From the NCBI GenBank assembly GCA_030512335.1, contig JAULSU010000003.1:3720001-3784000 (forward strand): 64,000 nt of DNA. Direction: 5' to 3'. This document shows, one piece after another, positions 56,048 to 64,000 of this stretch. Position 1 is the stretch's first letter, and every line of letters begins with the position of its first letter. The notes beneath the pieces were generated by a model. The model did no database searches, had not been told where the DNA came from, and saw only the letters and a list, made by a program, of their open reading frames with translations. The translations under genes were made by a program, and so were the position numbers. Origin of the DNA: Immersiella caudata (taxonomy: Eukaryota > Ascomycota > Sordariomycetes > Sordariales > Lasiosphaeriaceae).

Positions 56048-59000
56048 TCATCTCAGTACATAAGCCTCCTCATCAACCAATGTTCCCTCCTCCCAGCACA
56101 CCTCTAACCACTTATCGGTTACCACCCTCGGCGGCTTGTTTCTCCTGCTGATCTCATACCTTAGATCTGCCGCCATCTCCTTTCCCTGCCTTGCATATTT
56201 CGCAACAACCACCACATGTGTTGTCCTATCATCGTAGAGGTCCTCTACTACCTCTCCTTGTCCGAACTTGACATAATTCCCTAGCTTCACCGAATGTACT
56301 GGTGAAACCCCACCTCCCAGTGCGAAGTAAACAGTACATCTCCTAAACATCATGGCCTTGAGCCCATCTAGCCCATGGCCATGCCCCTCGAGCTGATTCA
56401 GGAACAGACCTGCGTCAAACTGTTCCCCCTGTGGCGCGTCCATGGCCTCCAGGATAGCCTCAAGCTCCTTAACGTTCACCATGCTCCGGGCGTAGCTATC
56501 ACCATAGGAATCAGTATTCGCCTCGACAACTCGCTGCGTAGCCTCCGTGGCATAGAACATGTGGCCCTCTTCAAAGGGTAGCAAGTACCCTTCCTCGGCG
56601 CCTTGCTGTTGGTCAAGGCAGTCGAAAAGCCACTTGGGTCGCACGATATCGACATCGCCCACCTTTTTCAAGGCTGCCACGCGGACGACGTTTTTGTCTG
56701 CGATGACGATGATGGGGATTCCCTTGTCAACTTTTTGGTGGATACGTCCGCCATTCTCCTTGATCAACTGTTCCAGCGCGGGTTTGCTCAGCTTCACCTG
56801 CTTCGGAATCTCAGACAATGCTTTTATCGATTTGGTTGGCCTGATTGCCTCGGTGAGAACGCAAAAGTCTAGCCCCTTGAAGAGCGAGCTCGCTCGAGGG
56901 GCGCGAGCATCAAACTCGGCGGGGGCGCCAGGGTCTGTCCCGGCAATGAGCAGGTCATGCTTTGCACGCTTGGTAGCTGGCTTGCGTTTGCGGTTCTCGT
57001 ATTCCATCGCCCTGCGGTCCTTTTCCTCTTGGTTGACCTTGCATCGAATAGCCTCGAACTCGTCTGCATCCATACCCGTGTCTTTGTCGAGACGCAGCTT
57101 GCGGAAGCGCGGGAATCGTAGCGTCCACCCGAGAGCAAACTGATCCGACGGAGTAATGGAGGAGCCCTTGGCGGAGATGACGATGGATTCTCGTGGACGG
57201 ATCCAGACGTCTGGTCGTTCATGTTGGAAGCGCTCGCCGCCACCTAGCTCAATGTACTCGGAAGGTGGGTTATTGGCATCCCAGTCATGCCATTTGCCTT
57301 CGGTCAAATGCCTGATCTCAGCATAATCCTCGGCTTTAAAGCCACCTCCGACCTTGAAGAAACTCAGGCACTTCTCGGGACTGACGCCAGACCGCACAAA
57401 GTTCTCCCCTACCCTCACAGCGCAGAGAAAACTGGACAGTGTGCCTCCTCGTCTTCCGGAGCCATAGTAACCCCCGACGATAACGCAGTCGAACGACTCG
57501 CCAAACTCGCTCATGTACTCGGGCTTAACCTTGATCCAGTCGTTGTTGCGACTATTCAACTTGTAAGTCGAGCGTGGGTTTTTGAGGACCAGTCCTTCTG
57601 AGGCCTCTGCCACGACGTTGCGAAGCATCGGCTCGATCGCGTCCGGCGAAGTGGCCGCTTCGTACGGATGTATCTCCAGTCGACGTGACGACCCCTTGAC
57701 AGCCGCCTCCAGCGCTTTGTGCCGTTCAATAAGCGTATAGTCAGCGAGGCACTTGTCGTTCAACAGCAGAATGTCAAATACTCTGAACAGGGGCCTCGGG
57801 CCCGTCTGAAACGGGTTCTTCTGCTGTTCCAACGCCGCCGTCTTGAGTGTTCCAAACGGCACGATCTTGTCAACCTCCGGATCCCAGGTAATCATCTCGC
57901 CGTCGAGAATCAAGTTGCGAACCGCTGGATCGAACGCATGCTTCAGGTACCTCGTCAGCGCCGATTTTTCGTCCTCCAGCCCCTCTCCATACAGGTACGT
58001 ATAATCCTTCGCCTTCCTTGACCAAAACGAAAACCGGCAGCCCCCCGCCACCGAATCATCCTCCACCATGTGCATCTGCATCCTCTCCCCATCCAGCTTC
58101 TCCTCGATCCAGAAAGTCGGCTCCTCCTCCGTCACCCCAAGATTAACTACCAACTTCGCAAATGACGCCCCCGTCGGCTGAAACTGTGCCAGCTGCGGCT
58201 GAAAAATACTCATCAGGCTCACTCCCGTCTCCTGCCCCTCCAGCCTGACCTCCGGATCCCACAGCTCCCAACACACCCTCCTCAAGCTACTGCTCACATT
58301 GAACAACGCCTCCGCGTCCGGATGCAGCAGCCCCAGAAAAGTCCTCTCCGTCGCCCCCACCTTCATATCTTTTAGCACAATCCTCACCACCCACATCATC
58401 TCCTCCGCGTTCATCCCCCTATAAAACTCCTCCCACACCGCCACCTGCTCCTTCTCCCCCTCCGCCCTCGCCAGCTTATCCAACAAAACATTCACCTCCC
58501 CCATCGTCAACCCCCCCGGCTCCCTCCTCATCGCCCTCCTTCCCACCACCTCAAAGCACCTCCCCGCAAAATCCCCCGCCGTCCCTCCCCCCTTGCCCAC
58601 CTGCCCCCCCGCCGGCAACTTCCAGTGCATCAACCCGTACCCATCCTCCGAATTCCTATCAATCTTCATCACCTTCACCAGCACCTTCCCAATAGTGCTC
58701 TCCTTCAACCCGTACGTCCCCCTGTCCCGATCCTTATCCGGCAATATCAACCTCAGCGCCGGATATAAATCATTTCCCACCTCGGTCCTCCATCTCGACA
58801 TAAACCTCTCGATGATGTGCCTCCTCTGCTCATGATACGACGCCTTCCCCGGTGGATAGTTGCCTCTCGGTCCTCTTGAGCGCGGTGGACCCGGGGCGCC
58901 GTGGCCGGGGGGAGAGGGCTTACATTCGATGAGGGGGTTGAAAAGGGATTCGAAGAGGTCGGCGAAGGGGAGGGTGCGCGAGTGGTTGTGGGGACGGTTG

Positions 59001-59113
59001 GGGAATTGGGCGTCTAGTTCGTCGACGGAGAGGGGCCCGGAGCCGTATTGCTTTTCGTCTTCTTCGATCGCGTCGGGGTCTGGGGATTTAGGGCGTCTCG
59101 GTTTGCTGGTCAT
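56048..59113 (-). CDS. lig4: DNA ligase IV (non-homologous end joining)
   Basis: ATP-dependent ligase that seals double-strand breaks with Xrcc4/Lif1 and Ku. Intronless, 1021 aa from ATG 59113. Order: Pro-rich N-tail, DNA-binding domain (about 50-300, LPFADLFESLFNPLIE, GYGLMHWKLP), adenylation domain with active-site Lys in EEKLDGERM (K339), and WSRKAKDYTYLYGEG, ILDGEMITWDP, DILLLNDK, EASEGLVLKNP (motifs III-V). The OB fold then has DWIKVKPEYM and SFDCVIVGGYYGSG. Two BRCT domains follow (about 742-842, GLDFCVLTEAI to DIVRPKWLFDCL; about 920-1021, CTVYFALGG to KWLEVCWEEGT), separated by the linker that grips the Xrcc4/Lif1 coiled coil. Upstream open sequence begins with GTG only. Neurospora calls the same gene mus-53. 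Confidence 0.97.
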   Translation of the reverse strand: MTSKPRRPKSPDPDAIEEDEKQYGSGPLSVDELDAQFPNRPHNHSRTLPFADLFESLFNPLIECKPSPPGHGAPGPPRSRGPRGNYPPGKASYHEQRRHIIERFMSRWRTEVGNDLYPALRLILPDKDRDRGTYGLKESTIGKVLVKVMKIDRNSEDGYGLMHWKLPAGGQVGKGGGTAGDFAGRCFEVVGRRAMRREPGGLTMGEVNVLLDKLARAEGEKEQVAVWEEFYRGMNAEEMMWVVRIVLKDMKVGATERTFLGLLHPDAEALFNVSSSLRRVCWELWDPEVRLEGQETGVSLMSIFQPQLAQFQPTGASFAKLVVNLGVTEEEPTFWIEEKLDGERMQMHMVEDDSVAGGCRFSFWSRKAKDYTYLYGEGLEDEKSALTRYLKHAFDPAVRNLILDGEMITWDPEVDKIVPFGTLKTAALEQQKNPFQTGPRPLFRVFDILLLNDKCLADYTLIERHKALEAAVKGSSRRLEIHPYEAATSPDAIEPMLRNVVAEASEGLVLKNPRSTYKLNSRNNDWIKVKPEYMSEFGESFDCVIVGGYYGSGRRGGTLSSFLCAVRVGENFVRSGVSPEKCLSFFKVGGGFKAEDYAEIRHLTEGKWHDWDANNPPSEYIELGGGERFQHERPDVWIRPRESIVISAKGSSITPSDQFALGWTLRFPRFRKLRLDKDTGMDADEFEAIRCKVNQEEKDRRAMEYENRKRKPATKRAKHDLLIAGTDPGAPAEFDARAPRASSLFKGLDFCVLTEAIRPTKSIKALSEIPKQVKLSKPALEQLIKENGGRIHQKVDKGIPIIVIADKNVVRVAALKKVGDVDIVRPKWLFDCLDQQQGAEEGYLLPFEEGHMFYATEATQRVVEANTDSYGDSYARSMVNVKELEAILEAMDAPQGEQFDAGLFLNQLEGHGHGLDGLKAMMFRRCTVYFALGGGVSPVHSVKLGNYVKFGQGEVVEDLYDDRTTHVVVVAKYARQGKEMAADLRYEISRRNKPPRVVTDKWLEVCWEEGTLVDEEAYVLR

Positions 59114-60091
59114 TTTGGAAAATGGGCGAGGAGGTGAAGTGAGTGTGATTTGGGTTGTGAGGTGCACGAGGGTGAGATTGAGTGTGAGGCTGGGGGTGGC
59201 CGGGATGAGAAAAATCAGGTGGGATCAATTTCTCCAGAGGTTGTTGAAGTGTGGAAATTTCGGCCAAGTAGGCACGACGAGCAACGCAATATTAAGGGTG
59301 CCGTTTTGCTGAAGCTGTGCTGTTGTTGCCTGGAGTTGGTTGTCATTGGACGTCATCGCGTCCATGTCAATAATGCAACCCTAACCCGCACGTGGCTCAG
59401 CCAACCCAAGCAGAAAAGTAGGTGAAAGAAACGGTGCCGTTGATGACAAATGTCAGTTTGTTGTCCTTGATAAACCTGTGACATTTTTACGTGGTCACGG
59501 GAGCAAAAAGGAAAAGGGTTTCTGATCAGTTTATTCAACCGAAGGCAGGTTCGGACCAAGCATCACGCCCATGCTGAAGCAACAGACGTAAATACTGCAC
59601 TATTCTCACCCAGCCCATGTTTCCTAGCGCGGTCTTTCCAACCCACGCTCCCACGCGATCTGTGTTGAATTACCTCCCTAGACCGGGGGGTCATCCGTTA
59701 CCTGCTAGAAGCACTAGCCAGGGTTTCCATCCCATCCCCTTCCCTACCGACCAACCTCTTGAGATCCATCCCTTCGCCCCCTTTCCATCTGTCAAGCAAA
59801 CTGGAGCCCAAAGCTATACGCAACACAGTGACCCTTTCCCCCTTGTGCCATGGGAGTCGACGATTCCGGGTTCGATGTTCAAAAAACAAGGAAGGAAATG
59901 GATAACAGTCAAACATGATACAGGTGAAAATTTGAGCTATTACAAGTGAATGGGCCGAGTAGAAGGAAAATGAGAAGAGAACGACGAAAAACGCGATAAA
60001 ACAACGACCCACAATTACAACACAGTACTCAACATCTCCCAAAGTTTTCTATCTGTGTCCGTGTCATCAATGGTCCCAGGTCTCCTTGTCT
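59114..60091. other. lig4 promoter and nrd1-like 3' flank
   Basis: About 1 kb: upstream side of lig4 and 3' side of the RNA-binding protein gene. No supported gene; short plus-strand frames at 59150-59425 and 59617-59949 look like chance. Confidence 0.55.
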
Positions 60092-62467
60092 TTAGTTGGC
60101 AACTTCCTCCTCAACCCAACCGTTGAGGTTTCCCTGGATGGCCAGCCCAAAGCCGGCACCCATACCGCCGAAGCTGGCCTGGTATTGATGTCCACGACGC
60201 TCACCATCGCTACCTCCGGTGCTACCCTGAAGGCTGTTCGGGCTCGTGCCGCCATTCTCGAAGCCGGGAGCCAGGACAGGCAGGCTCACCGCCCGGTTGT
60301 GGGATCCACGGGTGTTAGGCGCAAGCAACCCACCAATGGTCATGGAACCAGAGGTAGAGGGGTTGGTCACATACCCGTTCGAGATGCTGGCCGACTGCTG
60401 GTGACCGGAGATGGGGCCTTGAGGAACCTCCAGCGTCAGACCCGGCTCATTGGGCGACGACGCGGCGGTGCCAAACAACGCTGCCTGCTGAGCAGCCAAA
60501 ACCTGCTGCTGTTGATGCTGATGCTGGTGAGCCTGATGCGAGACGTGGTTCAGGTACAGTGTGAGCGGGTTGTTGTTGTTATTGAACAAGGCGGGCGCAG
60601 TAGGAGCTCCAGCGTTCGTGGGCGAGTTGCCGTTCTGGCTGCCCTGAGGGGGGGGCGAGGGCACTTGGTCACGCGGCGACTGAGACTGCGTCTGCAGCTG
60701 CCGGGGAGGATTGCCACAGCGATCCTTGCCAAAGTTGACCTTGAACTTCTTGTACTCCTCCTTGCCACGAACAGCCTCGATAGCCTTGATAGCATTCGCG
60801 ATGTTGGTGAAATTGACAAACGCACAGCTCTTCTCGCGCAGGGCGTTGACAAGCTCAATCTCGCCGTACTCGGAGAAATCCTGGCGAAGGCGCTCCTCGG
60901 TCCATGTCTCATCAAGGTTGCCGATATAAACGTTGCGTGAGGCACCGCCGCTGACGGCCAAGGCAATGGCGGGCGGGAGCGCACCCGAGTGCTTACCCCA
61001 GCCAATCTTCAGCCGACGGTTGTGGATCATCAGCCCCTGAAGGTTGCTAAGAGCGTAGAAAGAGGCAGCAGCCGTGGGGTCGATGAAAGTCACAAAGCAA
61101 ATGTGCTTATCCGGGATGTACCGAATGTGGTGCAGGAGACCGCCACGGACAACGTTGCAGATTTCTTCGATCGTGGTCTCGGGGTGAATGTTGCCCAGGT
61201 AGATGGTCCTGTTGCCCAAGTTATTGATTCCACCAGCCGTGGTAGCGACCGCGGCGGCAGCGACCGACTGTTGGGCCAAAGCGCTGGAGATGAGGTCACG
61301 GTCGGCACCAGTGAGCATGTGGGCGTAGCCAGGGGCAATTCCGAGGTACTGGGCGGCATTCTGCTGCTGCGTCTTAGAAACGTAGGCGCACCGATCCTTG
61401 CCGTAGTACACGCGACGAGGCGATTGCCACTTAGGCTCCTGCGGCAGCTGAGAAACAGCCTTGATAGCGTTCGCGATCGACAGGAAGTGCACAAATGCAA
61501 TGTTCTTCTCCCGCACGATCTTAACAGTATCAATGGCACCGAATTTGCCCAGGTCCTCCCGTAGCTCCTCTTCGGTGATCTCCTCCGGCAGGTTTCCGAG
61601 ATAGACGTTACGCGAGGCACCCGACTGCTGAACGCCGAGTGCAACTGACGTCGGCACCTGCGAAGGCTTACCCCAGCCAATCTTGATATCTTGGCCCTTG
61701 ATGCAGAGCTTTTTCAAGATAGCATCAGAGTGGAAGTGCGTAGCAGAGCTCGCATCCAAGAACGAGATGAAGGCGCAGTTCTTATCGGGGAGGAGACGAA
61801 CGGACTCGATTTGACCGCTCCGCACATGGCCAAGTATCTCCTCAGCAGATGTGTCGGGAGGAATATTGCCAAGATACACGGTGCGGCTGGTACCGGTGAC
61901 AATTCCAGGGGCCATGGAGACGGGCGAGGTGGGCTGCATGGGAACCTGCATCTGACCAGGCATGCCATTGTAGGGTGAGGTCGGAGACTGCGGCGAGTAG
62001 AACTGAGGCGCGCCATAGGCCGAGGGCGAGACAATGGACTGATAGAGCTGTGGAGAAATGGTCTGCTGCACCGGGCTGGACGCACCATTCTGCTGCTGCT
62101 GCAGGTTCTGGTGCTGGGCTTGTTGGAAACCCGACACATTCTGGAAATGCGGGCTAGCAAACGCAGCAGGAGTTCCCGGCTGGAAAGGGCTTCCGAGGAG
62201 CAGCTGAGAGGGCAGCAGCGGCGTGAACTGCATGTCGAACGCTGTGCCAGGCGTGGTCAGATCGGCGCCGTGAGCAGGGTTCTGCTGCATCTGCTGAGTG
62301 TTGATGCTCGGAATGTTACCGCGACGAGGGTGTCTGTCGGCGAAGCCGGAAATGTTCGAAGTAAAGGCGCCGTGGGAGAAGCCCGTGTCGCTGTTCGACG
62401 GCTTCGAGGCATGGCCAAAGCGGCCCGGAGCGCTGGGCCCCGGCTGCGGACCGTTCATGTCCTGCAT
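60092..62467 (-). CDS. four-RRM RNA-binding protein (Nrd1/Msa2 type)
   Basis: Cytoplasmic mRNA regulator; fission yeast Nrd1/Msa2 restrains sexual differentiation and stabilises myosin mRNA. Single exon, 791 aa from ATG 62467, the first ATG in the frame (codons before it start with TTG). Residues 1-200 are Gln/Pro/Ser-rich. RRM1 starts RTVYLGNIPPDTSAEEI (about 204), RRM2 RNVYLGNLPEEITEEEL, RRM3 RTIYLGNIHPETTIEEI, RRM4 RNVYIGNLDETWTEERL. The tail is Gln/Ser-rich with Gln-His runs (HQHQHQQQQ). RRM1 and RRM3 share IKIGWGK/LKIGWGK, and RRM2 and RRM4 both end in a GKDRC block, so pairs 1+2 and 3+4 look like an old internal duplication. Confidence 0.92.
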   Translation of the reverse strand: MQDMNGPQPGPSAPGRFGHASKPSNSDTGFSHGAFTSNISGFADRHPRRGNIPSINTQQMQQNPAHGADLTTPGTAFDMQFTPLLPSQLLLGSPFQPGTPAAFASPHFQNVSGFQQAQHQNLQQQQNGASSPVQQTISPQLYQSIVSPSAYGAPQFYSPQSPTSPYNGMPGQMQVPMQPTSPVSMAPGIVTGTSRTVYLGNIPPDTSAEEILGHVRSGQIESVRLLPDKNCAFISFLDASSATHFHSDAILKKLCIKGQDIKIGWGKPSQVPTSVALGVQQSGASRNVYLGNLPEEITEEELREDLGKFGAIDTVKIVREKNIAFVHFLSIANAIKAVSQLPQEPKWQSPRRVYYGKDRCAYVSKTQQQNAAQYLGIAPGYAHMLTGADRDLISSALAQQSVAAAAVATTAGGINNLGNRTIYLGNIHPETTIEEICNVVRGGLLHHIRYIPDKHICFVTFIDPTAAASFYALSNLQGLMIHNRRLKIGWGKHSGALPPAIALAVSGGASRNVYIGNLDETWTEERLRQDFSEYGEIELVNALREKSCAFVNFTNIANAIKAIEAVRGKEEYKKFKVNFGKDRCGNPPRQLQTQSQSPRDQVPSPPPQGSQNGNSPTNAGAPTAPALFNNNNNPLTLYLNHVSHQAHQHQHQQQQVLAAQQAALFGTAASSPNEPGLTLEVPQGPISGHQQSASISNGYVTNPSTSGSMTIGGLLAPNTRGSHNRAVSLPVLAPGFENGGTSPNSLQGSTGGSDGERRGHQYQASFGGMGAGFGLAIQGNLNGWVEEEVAN

Positions 62468-64000
62468 CCCGAGAAGATGCGGAGGGACAAGAGAGTCCCG
62501 CGAGACGTGAGATAGGACAGCCGTTTTGACGGTTTGGACGTGCCTTTGAAAGGCACGAACGAAAAATAAATAAAGGTTGTTGAAGTGCCGAAGTGTCGGG
62601 AGGAGCACAGTCGAGGATTGAACGGTCCTCGAAAACCGGTCCCCTGTATTCAACCCAACTGCGCACCTCTAGCAATGTTGCTTAACGATGCCAGAGTTGA
62701 TGATGGGCAACGCAGAGATCTTTCCTCTCCGGTACGCACGCCGAGGTATATGCGACAAAGTCCAAGAGCCCGGGATGCTGGTCAGGGCGAGGACGCAAAG
62801 ACGGGGCTGCTTGCGAAGACAGAGGCGGGATCCAGAGAAAGGAATATTCGACAGTCAATGTAGGTCCTTCGTAAAAGGAGTCAATGGCCACGGCTGGTCC
62901 GGTCGGGAGCAAAGTCGATTGGCTCGTGCAGAGGTCGAGATTGGCTGGCTGAGCACCCTGGTGTCCTTCGGACAAAGATGTTTTTTTTCCTGGTATTAAA
63001 AACAAGCTATTGAAATCGAGTATTTTTCTTTCTCTCAAGCGAGTGTCGAGAAGAGGCAAGATTGGCTTCCGCAACGAAACAGAACAGGTCGATCGGATCG
63101 CGGGGGATTCGAGTCGGCAGGCGAGCTGGTCCGGTGGGCAGTTGTCAAAAAAATTAGAAGACAATATCTTGGAACGAGTGTGGGAGGAGGACGAGCAAAG
63201 CAGGCCGGGGAGAAGAGGCACGGCAGCGAAGCCGACGGCAGCGGATTGCTTTGCAGGTTCTAGGAGCGGCGGCGAAACACAAGAAACGGAAGAAAGAATA
63301 GGATATATGGAGAGGACGACGACAACCAAACGTCGAATGAGCGAGGGAGTGGCCAGAAGAAGAGTAAGGAAAAAGAAGGCGAAGGGATCAGGGAGAGCGA
63401 GCGAAGGTCCAGGGTGGAAGCCAATCCCATTTAGAGCCTAGTGAAATTGCAGCTGGGCAAGGGGGCGTACCATTTTCAGGAGGAGACACGCGCCGGTTCG
63501 CGGTACGAAGGACCTATCTCACGCTAAGTCACTTTTTTTTGTCCCCACACGTGCGGACGCCGCAGCAATAGCCGTGCCAGGCCCTGCAGGTGACTCCGTC
63601 GTGTTAACGGAACCCGTCTCCGTCGCATGGAGATTCTCCCCCGCCAAAACGAGAACAACCCGGGCCTGTCAACCACCAACATCGCTCGTTATTATTAAGT
63701 AGGGATGCAATACATTATACATTTATCCCCACGAGGGAGAATCGCCGGCCCAATCTCGCTGGCTTTTACCTCTGGATGGGGAAGACCAACGGCCTATTCT
63801 CGCGACCGATGCACGTCGATTGCGACATCAGTGGGCACCAACAGAGACCTGCTGGTGGACTGACGAAGCCGCATCGAAAACCCCTTGCTCATGGGGGCAG
63901 TTCTGCCACACACCGAGGTAAGCTTCTTTGTTGGTGGTCTGTCGGACCCTGACAACGGGGACATCTCAACTGCAGGCTGCCCCTGCGTGCATCCAGACTC
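62468..64000. other. upstream region of nrd1-like gene to window end
   Basis: The leader and promoter of the RNA-binding protein gene. The frame stays open about 62 codons above the ATG without another ATG. Purine-rich AAGA/GGAG runs lie at 63150-63420. No supported gene; any gene beyond the window end cannot be judged. Confidence 0.5.

Overview
This window is nuclear DNA of a filamentous ascomycete (Pezizomycotina), most likely a Sordariomycete. The evidence is: genes with short GT..AG introns (about 49-110 nt, one possible 350-nt), GC-rich third positions, a G-beta protein and a BDM-1/PhnA-type phosducin of filamentous-fungal form, DUF3176 and BAR-PH-GRAM-VASt proteins, and a tyrosine-recombinase relic whose four internal stops all look like C-to-T decay in CpA context, the signature of fungal repeat-induced point mutation (RIP). 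There are no operons. Nineteen protein genes were modelled by splicing exons by hand, with one tRNA gene and one decayed mobile element.

Left part (1-21 kb): a Ptc1-like PP2C phosphatase, the ESCRT-III subunit Vps2/Did4, the mitofusin Fzo1, an ADAL-type (N6-methyl-AMP/adenosine) deaminase, then the heterotrimeric G protein beta subunit (gnb-1 type) and, 5.1 kb downstream on the same strand, its predicted folding chaperone, a phosducin-like BDM-1 protein. That 5.1 kb holds no gene I can support.

Mobile island (21.9-24.6 kb): a Crypton-like element encoding an Ndc10/GCR1_C-type tyrosine recombinase on the minus strand. It spans 757 codons with four in-frame TAG stops and no frameshift. Inverted repeats lie on both sides, with a strong palindrome just outside the left one.

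Right part (25-64 kb): a conserved-looking membrane protein of unknown function, Ran-binding protein Yrb1, a YEATS/ET protein Taf14 with an apparent early stop before a basic tail, a lysophosphatidate acyltransferase (Slc1), an Anr2/LCHN (DENND11-like) protein, a Sip3/Lam-type lipid-transfer protein, a DUF3176 membrane protein, a tRNase Z-like metallo-hydrolase, tRNA-Trp(CCA), a double-domain fluoride exporter (FEX) with a duplicated cytosolic motif, uracil phosphoribosyltransferase, DNA ligase IV, and a four-RRM Nrd1/Msa2-type RNA-binding protein. Most are housekeeping or signalling genes with no shared pathway. The clearest functional link is gnb-1 with bdm-1. The best hunting grounds are the recombinase island, the Taf14 tail, the FEX N-terminal repeat and the large non-coding gap in the G-beta/phosducin locus.
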